A DNA stretch of 64,000 bases from Methylobacterium hispanicum (GCF_022179285.1 NZ_BPQO01000005.1:186001-250000); one strand, 5' to 3'; shown: positions 1 through 8,191, numbered from the stretch's first letter. The notes: generated from the sequence alone by a model not told the origin. Numbers and translations are program-made.

Positions 1-1135
1 CATCGTGTATTTCGAGCTCGCCACCACCGTGGCGCTCGCCGCCGGCCTGATCTTCGTCAACGTCCTGCGCCCCGGCGACGGCGTGAACGCCACGGTCGAG
101 AGCCTGGACGCCAAGCTCGTGGCGGGCATCGCCGGCAAGGCGCACGCCCAGTCCCCGATGGAGATCGTCGCCAACATCATCCCGCACAGCGCGGTCGACG
201 CCTTCGCCAAGGGCGACCTGATCCAGGTGATGTTCTTCTCCGTCCTCGTCGGGATGGGGCTGGCCATGCTCGGCCGCAAGGGCGAGTTCCCCTTGCGCGT
301 GGTCCACGCCTTCGGCGACGTGCTGATGAAGGTGGTCGGCATCATCATGCACTTCGCGCCCGTCGGCGCGTTCGGCGCGATGGCCTTCACCATCGGCAAG
401 TTCGGCCTCGGCATCCTGGCCCAGTACGGGATGCTGATCGTCTCGCTCTACCTGACCTTCATTGTCTTCATCGTGTTCTTCCTCGGCGGGGTGATGCGCT
501 TCTACGTCGGCCTCAGCCTGTGGAAGCTGTTCCGCTACAGCCGGGAGGAGATGTTCATCCTGCTCGGCACCACCAGCTCGGAATCGGTGCTGCCGCGGAT
601 CATGGCCAAGCTCAACGGGCTCGGCGTGGACAAGAGCGTGACGGGCCTCGTGATGCCGGCCGGGCTCTCCTTCAACATGGACGGCTCGTGCATCTACCTG
701 ACCATGGCGGTCGGCTTCATCGCCCAGGCGCTCAACATCCCGCTGACCTGGGAGCAGGAACTCGGCATCCTGGCGATCGCGCTCGTCACCTCGAAGGGCG
801 TGGCGGGGGTGGCCGGCGCCATCCTGTTCGTGCTGGCCGCGACCCTGCAGGCCTCGCAGCTCCTGCCGGTCGCCGGAATCGCGCTGATCATCGGCGTGGA
901 CCGGATCCTGAACGAGCTGCGCTGCGTGACGAACGCGATCGGCAACATGGTGGCGACCCTCGTGATCGCCCGCTGGGAGGGCAAGCTCGACGTGGCCCAC
1001 GCCCGCGCCGTGCTCGACGGCCGCATCACCCCGAGCCTCGACACCCTGGACGACGAGAGCGACGCCGCCGACCTGCCCGCGCAGGAGCCGGCCGCGCTCC
1101 GGAATCCCCTGCCGGCCGCCGTGCCGGCGACCTGA
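1..1135 (+). CDS. dctA: C4-dicarboxylate:cation symporter, DctA-like (5' end outside window)
   Basis: This is an inner-membrane symporter of the DAACS family, which imports C4-dicarboxylates such as malate, succinate and fumarate with protons or sodium. The frame is already open at the left edge, so roughly the first 70-80 residues of a family protein of about 430-450 residues are missing. The visible part carries the family signatures TTSSESVLPRI and, about 20 residues later, SFNMDGSCIYLTMAV, which are the re-entrant hairpin and substrate/cation-binding segments, with several hydrophobic segments around them. The stop lies 13 bp before the next gene, a 2-hydroxyacid dehydrogenase, on the same strand, so the two are probably co-transcribed. 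That context suggests the carrier may import a C3/C4 acid used by the downstream dehydrogenases, possibly 3-sulfolactate. The family call is firm and the substrate is inferred. Confidence 0.9.
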   Translation, partial: IVYFELATTVALAAGLIFVNVLRPGDGVNATVESLDAKLVAGIAGKAHAQSPMEIVANIIPHSAVDAFAKGDLIQVMFFSVLVGMGLAMLGRKGEFPLRVVHAFGDVLMKVVGIIMHFAPVGAFGAMAFTIGKFGLGILAQYGMLIVSLYLTFIVFIVFFLGGVMRFYVGLSLWKLFRYSREEMFILLGTTSSESVLPRIMAKLNGLGVDKSVTGLVMPAGLSFNMDGSCIYLTMAVGFIAQALNIPLTWEQELGILAIALVTSKGVAGVAGAILFVLAATLQASQLLPVAGIALIIGVDRILNELRCVTNAIGNMVATLVIARWEGKLDVAHARAVLDGRITPSLDTLDDESDAADLPAQEPAALRNPLPAAVPAT

Positions 1136-1148
1136 GGAAGAAAGAATC

Positions 1149-2090
1149 ATGCCCAAGGTCGTCATCAGCGAGTTCATGGACGAGGCGGCCATCGCCGCCG
1201 AGCTCCAGGGCTTCGACACCCTCTACGATCCCGGCCTCGTCGACCGTCCGGACGCGCTGGCCGCCGCGCTGAAAGGGGCCGACGCGCTCATCGTGCGCAA
1301 CCGGACGCAGGTGCGCGGCGCCCTGCTCGAGGCCGCCCCCGACCTGAAGGTGGTGGGCCGTCTCGGCGTCGGCCTCGACAACATCGACGTCGCGGCCTGC
1401 AAGGATCGCGGCATCGCGGTCTACCCGGCGACCGGCGCCAACGACGGGGCGGTGGCCGAGTACGTGATCGGCACCGCGATGCTGCTCCTGCGCGGCGCCT
1501 ACGGCGCCACCGCCGAGGTCGCCGCCGGCACCTGGCCGCGCAACGCCCTGATGGGCCGCGAGATCGCCGGCAAGCGCCTCGGCCTCGTCGGGTTCGGCGC
1601 CATCGCCCGCGAGACGGCGCGCCGCGCCGCCGCCCTCGACATGATGGTCTCGGCCCACGACCCGTTCCTCGGCGCCGACGACCCGGCCTGGACGCCGCCC
1701 TACGGCGGGATCGCCCGCCGCGACCTCGACGCCCTGATCGCCGAGAGCGACGTGCTCTCGCTCCACGTGCCGCTCACCGAGGGGACCCGCGGCCTGATCG
1801 GCGCGGAGGCGATCGCCCGGATGCCGAAGGGCGCCGTGCTGATCAACGCGGCCCGCGGCGGCGTGGTGGACGAGGCGGCGGTCGCCGCCGCGCTCCGATC
1901 GGGCCATCTCGGCGGCGCGGCCCTCGACGTGTTCGACCGCGAGCCGCTCGACGCCGCGGCCGGCGCCGTCTTCGCGGGCGTGCCGAACCTCGTCCTCACG
2001 CCCCACATCGCGGGCGTGACGCAGGAATCGAACGTGCGCGTCTCGGCCGTCACCGCGCGGGCCGTGCGCCGCCACCTCACGGAGCGCTAA
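1149..2090 (+). CDS. slcC: D-2-hydroxyacid dehydrogenase family, probable (S)-sulfolactate dehydrogenase
   Basis: This 313-residue enzyme belongs to the D-isomer 2-hydroxyacid / 3-phosphoglycerate dehydrogenase family and should oxidise a 2-hydroxyacid with NAD(P)+. It has the Rossmann motif GLVGFGAIA (about residues 145-153) and the catalytic triad Arg236 (NAARGG), Glu265 (DVFDREP) and His286 (TPHIAG). It lacks the C-terminal ACT domain of many true SerA proteins. The start is the ATG after GAGGAAGAAAGAATC, with a usable purine-rich ribosome site. It lies 13 bp after dctA and 4 bp before an Ldh-type dehydrogenase. Pairing a PGDH-type with an Ldh-type dehydrogenase beside a UPF0324 exporter is the arrangement known for SlcC/ComC, which together racemise 3-sulfolactate. 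Family assignment is certain; the sulfolactate substrate is inferred from context. Glyoxylate/hydroxypyruvate or another 2-hydroxyacid is possible. Confidence 0.75.
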   Translation: MPKVVISEFMDEAAIAAELQGFDTLYDPGLVDRPDALAAALKGADALIVRNRTQVRGALLEAAPDLKVVGRLGVGLDNIDVAACKDRGIAVYPATGANDGAVAEYVIGTAMLLLRGAYGATAEVAAGTWPRNALMGREIAGKRLGLVGFGAIARETARRAAALDMMVSAHDPFLGADDPAWTPPYGGIARRDLDALIAESDVLSLHVPLTEGTRGLIGAEAIARMPKGAVLINAARGGVVDEAAVAAALRSGHLGGAALDVFDREPLDAAAGAVFAGVPNLVLTPHIAGVTQESNVRVSAVTARAVRRHLTER

Positions 2091-2094
2091 GGCG

Positions 2095-3084
2095 ATGGCC
2101 ACCCTCACCCTCACGGAAGCGGAAGCGCTCGCCGCCGACGCGCTCGTCCGCTGCGGCACCCTCGAGCCCGCCGCCCGCAGCGTCGCCCGCGCGCTCGTCG
2201 GCGCGGAGGCCGACGGCCTGAAGGGGCACGGCCTCTCGCGCGTCGCCCCCTACGCGGCCCAGGTGCGGGCCGGCAAGGTGGTGGGCGACGCCCTCCCCCG
2301 GGCCGAGCGCCCGCGCCCGGGGCTGCTCGCGGTCGATGCCGCGCACGGCTTCGCCTATCCGGCGATCGACCTCGCCCTCGAGGCGCTGCCGACCATGGCC
2401 CGGGAGCAGGGCATCGCGGCCGCGGGCATCCGGCGCTCGCACCATTGCGGCGCCGCCGGCCGCCCGGTCGAGGCGCTGGCCGAGCAATCGTGCGTCGCGC
2501 TCCTCTTCGCCAACACGCCCGCCGCCATGGCGCCCTGGGGCGGCCGGCGGGCCGTGTTCGGCACCAACCCGCTCGCCTTCGCCTGCCCGCTGCCGGGCCG
2601 CGCGCCGATCGTGGTCGATCTCGCCCTCTCGAAGGTGGCGCGCGCCAACATCGTGGGCGCGGCCAAGCGCGGCGAGGCCATTCCGGAGGGCTGGGCCCTC
2701 GACGCCGAGGGACACCCCACCACCGACGCCAAGGCCGCGCTCGCGGGCACGATGGTCCCGCTCGGCGACGCCAAGGGCACGGCGCTCGCCCTGATGGTGG
2801 AAGTGCTCGCCGCCGGCCTCGTCGGCGCGCGCTTCGCGGACGAGGCCTCCTCGTTCCTCGACGCGGAGGGCGACCCGCCGGGCACCGGCCAGCTCATCAT
2901 CGCCATCGACGCCGCCGCGCTGAGCCCGGACGCGCCGGAGCGCTTCGCCGCGCTCGCCGGGGCGATCGAGGGCCAGGATGGTGCGCGCCTGCCGGGCGCC
3001 CGCCGGCTCGGCCTGCGGCAGCGCGCGGCGGAGGCCGGCCTCGACCTGCCCGACGCGCTGGTGGCGGAGATCCGGGCCCTGTGA
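2095..3084 (+). CDS. comC: Ldh/malate dehydrogenase family, probable (R)-sulfolactate dehydrogenase
   Basis: This 329-residue protein belongs to the non-Rossmann malate/L-lactate dehydrogenase (Ldh/YlbC/ComC) family, cytosolic and NAD(P)-dependent. The motif RRSHHCGAAGR near residue 115-125 is the family's catalytic His region, followed by the conserved APWGG and FGTNPLAFACP stretches that form the cofactor and substrate pocket. The ATG lies 4 bp after the slcC-like stop, indicating translational coupling. In sulfolactate users ComC oxidises (R)-3-sulfolactate to sulfopyruvate, while SlcC acts on the (S) isomer; the tight coupling here fits that two-enzyme racemase scheme. Alternatives within the family are malate, ureidoglycolate or 2,3-diketogulonate reductase activity. 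Family call is strong, substrate moderate. Confidence 0.75.
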   Translation: MATLTLTEAEALAADALVRCGTLEPAARSVARALVGAEADGLKGHGLSRVAPYAAQVRAGKVVGDALPRAERPRPGLLAVDAAHGFAYPAIDLALEALPTMAREQGIAAAGIRRSHHCGAAGRPVEALAEQSCVALLFANTPAAMAPWGGRRAVFGTNPLAFACPLPGRAPIVVDLALSKVARANIVGAAKRGEAIPEGWALDAEGHPTTDAKAALAGTMVPLGDAKGTALALMVEVLAAGLVGARFADEASSFLDAEGDPPGTGQLIIAIDAAALSPDAPERFAALAGAIEGQDGARLPGARRLGLRQRAAEAGLDLPDALVAEIRAL

Positions 3085-3159
3085 GTGGATCGCCTGTGCG
3101 GCGCGGCGAACCTGTGATTGCCCCGGCCGGTGGGGCGACGTAAGCGAGAGGAGGGAGAG

Positions 3160-3969
3160 GTGCTGGACACATCCTTCGACGCTCTGCCCGCGGGTGGGGC
3201 ACAGCGTCGTCACGAGATGGAACGGTCAGGCGCAGGTCAGGCGGGTTCGGGGCGCGGCGGCGCGGTCGGTTTCCGGCCGCTCTACCGGCAGGTCTACGAC
3301 ACGCTGCTGAAGCGCCTCGCCGACGCGGTCTGGCAGCCGGGCCAGATCCTGCCGAGCGAGGGGCAGCTCGCCGCCGAGCTCGGGGTCAGCCAGGGCACGG
3401 TGCGCAAGGCGCTCGACGCGCTGACCGCCGACAGCCTCTTGGTGCGCCGCCAGGGCCGCGGCACCTTCGTGGCCGACCACGACGACAAGCAGAGCGTCTT
3501 CCGCTTCTTCAAGCTCAGGCCCGACGGCGACGGCACCGGCATGCCGACCAGCCGGGTCACGGCGATCGCGGAAGCGCCCGCCAGCGCCGACGAGCGCGGG
3601 CGCCTCGATCTCGCGCGCGCCGCCCGCGTGGTGCGGATCGAGCGCGTGCGCCTCGTCGATGCGCGGCTCTGCGTGTCGGAGACGATCAGCGTACCGGCGT
3701 CCCTCTTCCCCGGCATCGCCCAGATCGAATTGCCCAACACCCTCTACAGCCTCTACGCCGCCCGCTTCGGCATCACGATCGCGACCGCGAACGAGCGCCT
3801 CAAGGCGGTGGCGCTGGGCGCCCGCGAGGCCGGCCTGCTGGAGGTGGCGGAGGGCACGCCCGCGCTCGAGATCGACCGCGTCGCCGTCGATCTGGAGGAG
3901 CGGCCGGTCGAGTGGCGCCTCTCGACCTGCCTGACGCAGGAGATCCACTACCTCTCGGTCCTGCGCTGA
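3160..3969 (+). CDS. GntR/HutC-type transcriptional regulator with UTRA domain
   Basis: This is a cytosolic repressor/activator of the GntR superfamily, HutC branch. The N-terminal winged helix runs from about residue 30 (LYRQVYDTLLKRL) through ILPSEGQLAAELGVSQGTVRKALDAL to the wing RRQGRGTFV. A UTRA ligand-binding domain fills the C-terminal half and ends EIHYLSVLR. I chose the GTG at 3160 because GAGGAGGGAGAG sits directly upstream; an in-frame ATG at 3217 is the alternative and would still keep the whole DNA-binding domain. It follows the two dehydrogenase genes by about 75 bp on the same strand and is the obvious candidate to control this catabolic locus. UTRA domains bind small effectors, so the inducer is probably the imported acid or its product. 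No operator was recognised. Confidence 0.88.
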   Translation: MLDTSFDALPAGGAQRRHEMERSGAGQAGSGRGGAVGFRPLYRQVYDTLLKRLADAVWQPGQILPSEGQLAAELGVSQGTVRKALDALTADSLLVRRQGRGTFVADHDDKQSVFRFFKLRPDGDGTGMPTSRVTAIAEAPASADERGRLDLARAARVVRIERVRLVDARLCVSETISVPASLFPGIAQIELPNTLYSLYAARFGITIATANERLKAVALGAREAGLLEVAEGTPALEIDRVAVDLEERPVEWRLSTCLTQEIHYLSVLR

Positions 3970-4137
3970 CCGGGGCCCAGCGCCGCCGGCGTTCCGCGGC
4001 GAGAAACCAGGGGGAACGCGCTGCATCGGCCGGACGGAGCGCGCGATCGCGGATCGCGGATGACGGAACCTCTCGGGGCGGCACGATCTGCGCATCGGCC
4101 GGCGGCCGTGCGGATCCCCGTCGGGCGGGAGCGGGCG

Positions 4138-4368
4138 TCAGCGCGTCAGCGCGGGGGCGGGGCGCTCGATCGCGGCGGACGGGACGGCCGCGTGGGCGGC
4201 GAAGTGGACGCGCCCGGCGAGGATGAGGAGCGCGAGGCCCCAGAACAGGGCGACGCCGAGGTTGCGCGCCCGGTATCCGTCCGGCATCGCGTCGCGGTGG
4301 CCGGGCCGCTCGACAGGCTCGCCGAACGGGTCGTAGGCGGAACGCCGCGGGTGGACGAGAGTGGGCAT
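4138..4368 (-). CDS. small single-span membrane protein, unknown
   Basis: This 76-residue protein has a hydrophilic N-terminal half and one clear hydrophobic segment (NLGVALFWGLALLILAGRVHF) near residues 45-65, then a short Ala/Pro-rich tail. The ATG at 4368 is chosen over upstream in-frame starts because the residues before it look like non-coding translation. It lies on the opposite strand between the GntR regulator and the exporter gene. I do not recognise a family. The hydrophobic segment and the proline/charge pattern before it are typical of small proteobacterial membrane proteins, but there is no functional clue. Confidence 0.45.
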   Translation of the reverse strand: MPTLVHPRRSAYDPFGEPVERPGHRDAMPDGYRARNLGVALFWGLALLILAGRVHFAAHAAVPSAAIERPAPALTR

Positions 4369-4502
4369 GGGCGGAGTATCGCGCCCGGCCCGGGAGCAGA
4401 CAATGGTTGCATCGCTGCGATCTTCCACGCTCAGGGAGAACGCCCTTCTTCCCAAGGCGCCGGAGAGAGAGCGTTGTTCCCCTACCGTGTGAGGACGAGA
4501 CC

Positions 4503-5576
4503 ATGAGCGCCAAGGCACCCGCGAAGGAGGCTCTGCCCGGCACGGCCGCCGGCGAGGCGCCCTCGCTCCTGCCCGGGCTCCTCGTCTGCCTCGCGATCAC
4601 GGCGGCGGCGGTCGCGGTGCAGGCGGTCGAGGAGCATCTCACGGGCCACCCCTATGTCGAGGCGCTGGTCGTCGCGATCCTGGCGGGCATCGCCTTGCGC
4701 ACCGTCTGGGTGCCGGGCGAGCGCTACCGGGCCGGCATCGCCTTCTCGGCCAAGCAGGTGCTGGAGGTGGCCGTCACGCTGCTCGGCACCTCGATCAGCC
4801 TCGGGGCGATCGTGGCCTCCGGCCCCGCGCTCCTCATCGGCATCGTCGGGACGGTGATCCTGGCGATCACCGCGAGCTACGGGATCTGCCGGGCGCTGGG
4901 CCTGCCGGCCCGGATGGCGATCCTGGTGGCGTCGGGCAACGCCATCTGCGGCAACTCGGCGATCGCCGCGGTCGCGCCGGTGATCGGCGCCGACAGCAAG
5001 GACGTCGCCGCCTCCATCGCCTTCACGGCGGTGCTCGGCGTGCTGATGGTGCTGGGCCTGCCGCTGTTCCTGCCGCTCGCGGGCCTCAGCGAGCACCAGT
5101 ACGGGGTGCTGGCCGGGCTCACCGTCTACGCGGTGCCGCAGGTGCTGGCCGCCACGGTGCCGATCAGCCTGCTCGCCACCCAGGTCGGCACGCTCGTCAA
5201 GCTCGTGCGGGTGCTGATGCTCGGGCCCGTCGTGGTCGCCTTCGCGCTCATCGCCCCGCACCTGCCGCCCGAGGGCGCGACCGGCAAGGCGGGGCCGCGC
5301 CGCCTCGGCTTCTTCAAGCTGGTGCCCTGGTTCATCCTGGGCTTCCTGGCGCTGGCCACCCTGCGCTCCCTCGGGCTGGTGCCGGAGGCGGTGGTGCAGC
5401 CGGTCACGCGGCTCGCGGGCCTACTCACGGTGGTGTCGATGGCGGCCCTCGGCCTCGGCGTGGACGTGCGGGTGCTCGCCCGCGTCGGCGCCCGCGTCAC
5501 CCTCGCGGTCACCGGCTCCCTGCTCGTGCTGCTGGCGATCAGCCTCGTCCTGATCCGCGGGCTCGGCCTCGGCTGA
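4503..5576 (+). CDS. UPF0324/YeiH-family transporter, probable sulfate/sulfite exporter (SuyZ-like)
   Basis: This 357-residue integral membrane protein belongs to the UPF0324 (YeiH, putative sulfate exporter) family with about 10 predicted spans. The conserved family core is visible as VASGNAICGNSAIAAVAPVI near residues 140-160, with regularly spaced hydrophobic helices to the C-terminus. The ATG is preceded by GTGAGGACGAGACC, giving a weak GAGG ribosome site. In bacteria that desulfonate 3-sulfolactate, a UPF0324 protein called SuyZ is proposed to export the released sulfite/sulfate. Its position after the SlcC/ComC-like genes and the GntR regulator fits that role. Transport direction and substrate have weak experimental support in the family, so the function is inferred from context. 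Confidence 0.82.
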   Translation: MSAKAPAKEALPGTAAGEAPSLLPGLLVCLAITAAAVAVQAVEEHLTGHPYVEALVVAILAGIALRTVWVPGERYRAGIAFSAKQVLEVAVTLLGTSISLGAIVASGPALLIGIVGTVILAITASYGICRALGLPARMAILVASGNAICGNSAIAAVAPVIGADSKDVAASIAFTAVLGVLMVLGLPLFLPLAGLSEHQYGVLAGLTVYAVPQVLAATVPISLLATQVGTLVKLVRVLMLGPVVVAFALIAPHLPPEGATGKAGPRRLGFFKLVPWFILGFLALATLRSLGLVPEAVVQPVTRLAGLLTVVSMAALGLGVDVRVLARVGARVTLAVTGSLLVLLAISLVLIRGLGLG

Positions 5577-5586
5577 GACCTTTTCG

Positions 5587-5603
5587 GGCCGAAGGGTTCG
5601 GCC
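5587..5603. terminator. short hairpin after the UPF0324 exporter gene
   Basis: GGCCGAA (5587-5593) and TTCGGCC (5597-5603) form a perfect 7-bp stem with a 3-nt loop, 10 bp after the exporter stop and preceded by TTTT on the + strand. There is no long downstream T run on the + strand. On the minus strand TTTT would lack its required place after the stem only partly: the complementary AAAA follows. It is a plausible but unproven terminator or 3' end stabiliser. Confidence 0.35.
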
Positions 5604-5629
5604 GGTTGGGTTGAGCCGCGCCGTGCCCC

Positions 5630-5720
5630 CTCTCCCTCTGGGCAGGGCGATCGCATATGCCGAGCGAGCCTAGCCCCGGTCAGGCGCGGGTCCCCTCTCC
5701 CTACAGGAGCGGGGACCCGC
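5630..5720. repeat. partial copy (R1) of dispersed composite inverted repeat
   Basis: Positions 5642-5701 are identical over 60 bp, in inverted orientation, to 32995-33054 (copy R4). The segment includes GCAGGGCGATCGCATATG and the CTCTCCC box. GCGGGTCCCC (5687-5696) pairs with GGGGACCCGC (5711-5720), giving a strong 10-bp stem. It lies between two convergent genes (UPF0324 exporter on + and fhuF on minus), a good place for a bidirectional terminator. It lacks the TCATACCCCTCACCC arms found in the full copies. Confidence 0.8.
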
Positions 5721-5771
5721 GCTTCGTTCTGGGACGATGCGTTTGGCCGAACCCACCGACCGGAGACCGGT

Positions 5772-6518
5772 TCAGGCGTCCGCGCGGGGCTCCAGCGGGC
5801 AGAGCGCGCCGCAGGAGGGGATGCCCGGCAGGCGGCTGCGCAGGCAGCAGGTGCGGCGGCGGCAGCCGGCGGTGCCCGGGAAGAGCGCCTGCGCGAGCGG
5901 CGTGCGGGCGCAGGCGGAGCCGCCGGGGCGCCCGAGGCAGGCGGCGACCTCGCTGCAGGCCGGGGCGTCCCCGTCCCCGAGCTCCCCCGCGACGTAGTCG
6001 AGGATCACCGCGGCGTTGCCCCAGATCACCCGCGGGGCGAGACCGCACTGGGCGCAGCACAGCTCCACGAAGGGACGCAGGTGGTCCTCGACCAGCCCCG
6101 CGAGCCCCGGCCGCGCCCCGGCGGTGCAGGCCCGGCCGCAGCCCGGCCCGGCGGGCTCCGGATCGACCAGCAGGCGCGCGGGCCGTCCCGCGGCGTCGAG
6201 TTCGAGGCTCGTGCGCTCGAAGCCGAGCGGGAGCGGCCGGCCGAGCCGGACCAGGGCGGTCAGGGCGGGCGTCGCCAGGGCGGCGAGGTAGAACTGGCTC
6301 CAGTAGGAGACGAGGGCGCGCCGGTCGATCGCGGCGGGCACCGTCCCGCCGCAGATCCCGCGCCCGAAGGTCGCGAGCGTCGCGTCGAACACGGCCGGGT
6401 CGCGCAGGGCGGCGAGCGGGCGCGCGCCCGGCCCGCCGGGGCCGGCGGCGACGCCGCCCCGATAGGCCGCGAGCGAATCGGGCACGCGGGCGGCGACCTC
6501 GGCGAGCGCGGCGGTCAT
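5772..6518 (-). CDS. fhuF: siderophore-iron reductase FhuF
   Basis: This 248-residue cytosolic protein releases iron by reducing Fe(III)-siderophore complexes with a [2Fe-2S] centre. The diagnostic C-terminal cysteine cluster is present: TCCLRSRLPG, then IPSCGALCPLE. The spacing is CC-x10-C-x3-C, one residue longer in the last gap than the classical CC-x10-C-x2-C of E. coli FhuF. The ATG at 6518 overlaps the stop of the upstream MFS gene by 4 bp (ATGA), so the two are translationally coupled. The neighbour fits a siderophore importer, and together they would take up and strip a ferric siderophore. No siderophore biosynthesis genes are nearby, so use of a foreign siderophore is likely. Confidence 0.88.
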   Translation of the reverse strand: MTAALAEVAARVPDSLAAYRGGVAAGPGGPGARPLAALRDPAVFDATLATFGRGICGGTVPAAIDRRALVSYWSQFYLAALATPALTALVRLGRPLPLGFERTSLELDAAGRPARLLVDPEPAGPGCGRACTAGARPGLAGLVEDHLRPFVELCCAQCGLAPRVIWGNAAVILDYVAGELGDGDAPACSEVAACLGRPGGSACARTPLAQALFPGTAGCRRRTCCLRSRLPGIPSCGALCPLEPRADA

Positions 6519-7786
6519 CGCGCCTCCGCGGGGTCGGCCTGCGGCGTGCGGGCGACCGTGAGCGCCAGCCACGCGACGGCCGCCGCGTAGAACGGCACCG
6601 CGCCCGCGAAGTAGCCCGGCCAACCGGCCCAGCCGGCCAGCGCCGGCGAGGCCACCCGCAGGGGCATCGCGGCGAAGAAGGCCGCCCCGAACAGCAGCGC
6701 GTAGTCGGTGGCCGGCCGCGGCCCCTGGGCCCAGCGATAGATCATGTTGAACACCGGCACCCCGAGGATGCCGCCGCAGACGAAGTTCAGGACGGTGACG
6801 GCGATGGCGAGGTGGACGGCGCCCGCCGCGCAGGCGACCGCCATCAGGCCGCCGGTCGCCAGCACGCCGAGCCCGCCCCCCACGATCAGCCGGACCGTGC
6901 CGAAGCGCGCCGCGAGGCCCGCCGCCAGCACCGCCATGACGAGGTTCACGACCGGCAGGACGGTGCCGGTGAGGACGCCGACCTGGGCCAGCGGCACGCC
7001 GAGATCGAGCAGCGCCAGGGTGTTGGGCCCGGAGACGAGGTAGGCCGCCGCGAAATAGGCGCCGAGGGCGAGGATCGGCGAGACCAGCGTGCGCAGCCGC
7101 GCGAACGAGCCCGCCCGGCGCTCGGGCGTGCCGCCCCCTCTGCGCAGGCGCGCCTCCGGATAGGCGAGGATCGGCAGCAGGCAGAGTGCGTCAAGCGCCG
7201 CGCAGGCGAGCACCGCCCCGCGCCAGCCGAGCGCGTCGTAGGATCCGAGCAGAACGCCGACCCCGAGGATGCCCCCGAGGGACGCCCCGCAGAGCTTCGC
7301 CGCGGCGGCGTAGGTCCGCCGCCCCGCCGGCACCGTCTCGACCACCAGCGCCTCCAGCGCGATGTCCATGGTGGCGATGCAGGCAGCGGCCAGGATCGCC
7401 AGGGCGAGCAGCACGCCGAGCGGCCAGTGCTCGCCGAGGCTGAGGACGACGAGAAGCAGAACGGTGAGCCCGAGCGTTCCGGCAATCCAGCCGATCCGGT
7501 GCGCCAGGAACGGCAGCCGCACCCGGTCGAGCAGCGAGGCCCAAAGAAAGGTCAGGCCCACCGGCAGGTTGATGAGCTGCAGGAGGCCGACCTCGGCGAG
7601 GTCCATGCCGCGGCTGCGCAGGATCAGCGGCGCCCCGCCGGACAGGAAGCCGAGCGTGGCCCCGAAGGTCACGTACAGGCAGAAGAACGGTGCCAGCGGA
7701 CGCAGCCCGGCCAGGAGGCCCGCTTCCCGGGAGGGGACGGCCGCGCTCAACGCGCCGGGCGCCCGGAACGGCGGGTGACGGGGCAC
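6515..7786 (-). CDS. MFS transporter, probable siderophore importer (RhtX/FptX/AmpG-like)
   Basis: This 423-residue inner-membrane protein has about 12 hydrophobic spans and the loop pattern of the AmpG/PAT branch of MFS (LQLINLPVGLTFLWASLLDR; MDIALEALVVETVPAGRR). Members of this branch include the single-protein siderophore importers RhtX and FptX. The 4-bp overlap with fhuF strongly favours ferric-siderophore import over muropeptide import. The annotated start is a GTG at 7786 without a strong ribosome site; it is the only reasonable start that keeps the first membrane span. An AT-rich segment with a 7-bp inverted repeat (7819-7855) lies directly upstream and is the likely promoter/operator. 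Family call is good, substrate inferred. Confidence 0.78.
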   Translation of the reverse strand: MPRHPPFRAPGALSAAVPSREAGLLAGLRPLAPFFCLYVTFGATLGFLSGGAPLILRSRGMDLAEVGLLQLINLPVGLTFLWASLLDRVRLPFLAHRIGWIAGTLGLTVLLLVVLSLGEHWPLGVLLALAILAAACIATMDIALEALVVETVPAGRRTYAAAAKLCGASLGGILGVGVLLGSYDALGWRGAVLACAALDALCLLPILAYPEARLRRGGGTPERRAGSFARLRTLVSPILALGAYFAAAYLVSGPNTLALLDLGVPLAQVGVLTGTVLPVVNLVMAVLAAGLAARFGTVRLIVGGGLGVLATGGLMAVACAAGAVHLAIAVTVLNFVCGGILGVPVFNMIYRWAQGPRPATDYALLFGAAFFAAMPLRVASPALAGWAGWPGYFAGAVPFYAAAVAWLALTVARTPQADPAEAR

Positions 7787-7818
7787 ACGGGACCGGAGGG
7801 ACGGCAGTTTGGAATCAC

Positions 7819-7855
7819 ACTAATCTATTGTTCCGCCTCATCATTTCCGATTAGT
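7819..7855. promoter_or_regulatory. inverted repeat in an AT-rich island upstream of the siderophore operon
   Basis: ACTAATC (7819-7825) and GATTAGT (7849-7855) are perfect inverted 7-bp arms spaced 30 bp centre to centre, about three helical turns. The surrounding 40 bp is far more AT-rich than its flanks. It starts 33 bp upstream of the minus-strand transporter start. It does not match the Fur box, the RirA IRO box or the Irr ICE motif as I know them, so an unidentified regulator is possible. Confidence 0.45.
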
Positions 7856-7984
7856 CGACACCTCGGCGCGATTCAAGGTGACCGGGGCGGCACGGGGCCG
7901 TGACCCCGGCGCGCATATCGGGGGCGGATGCACGGCTTCCGGTCGATAGGTTCCGTCTGACGCATCGTTTCGGAACTGAGCGCG

Positions 7985-8158
7985 GGTGCCCTCTCCCATA
8001 GGGAGAGGTCTGCTTTCGCAGAAAGCCGGGTGAGGGGTATGAGGCTGCCGGAGAAAGCGCAGCGCTGAACGCGCGTCGATGCCGAGCGCTGTTCTGAAGC
8101 GTCATACCCCTCACCCCAACCCTCTCCCTATGGGAGAGGGGGCACGGAGCGGTTCATC
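7985..8158. repeat. full copy (R2) of dispersed composite inverted repeat
   Basis: Outer hairpins CCTCTCCC-ATA-GGGAGAGG (7990-8008) and CCTCTCCC-TAT-GGGAGAGG (8121-8139) flank 15-bp inverted arms GGGTGAGGGGTATGA (8028-8042) and TCATACCCCTCACCC (8102-8116). The arms are separated by exactly 59 bp. The left side carries the extra mini-hairpin TCTGC-TTTC-GCAGA (8009-8022). This copy fills most of the 405-bp gap between the siderophore operon start and the stop of the degenerate receiver gene. Confidence 0.88.
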
Positions 8159-8191
8159 GCGCGCGTCCGAACTCCTCAGCCGCAAACGATT

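Noticed and set aside
5657..7903. Long plus-strand frame over fhuF and the MFS gene
   Set aside because: Arg-rich low-complexity translation opposite to two coupled genes with clear motifs.
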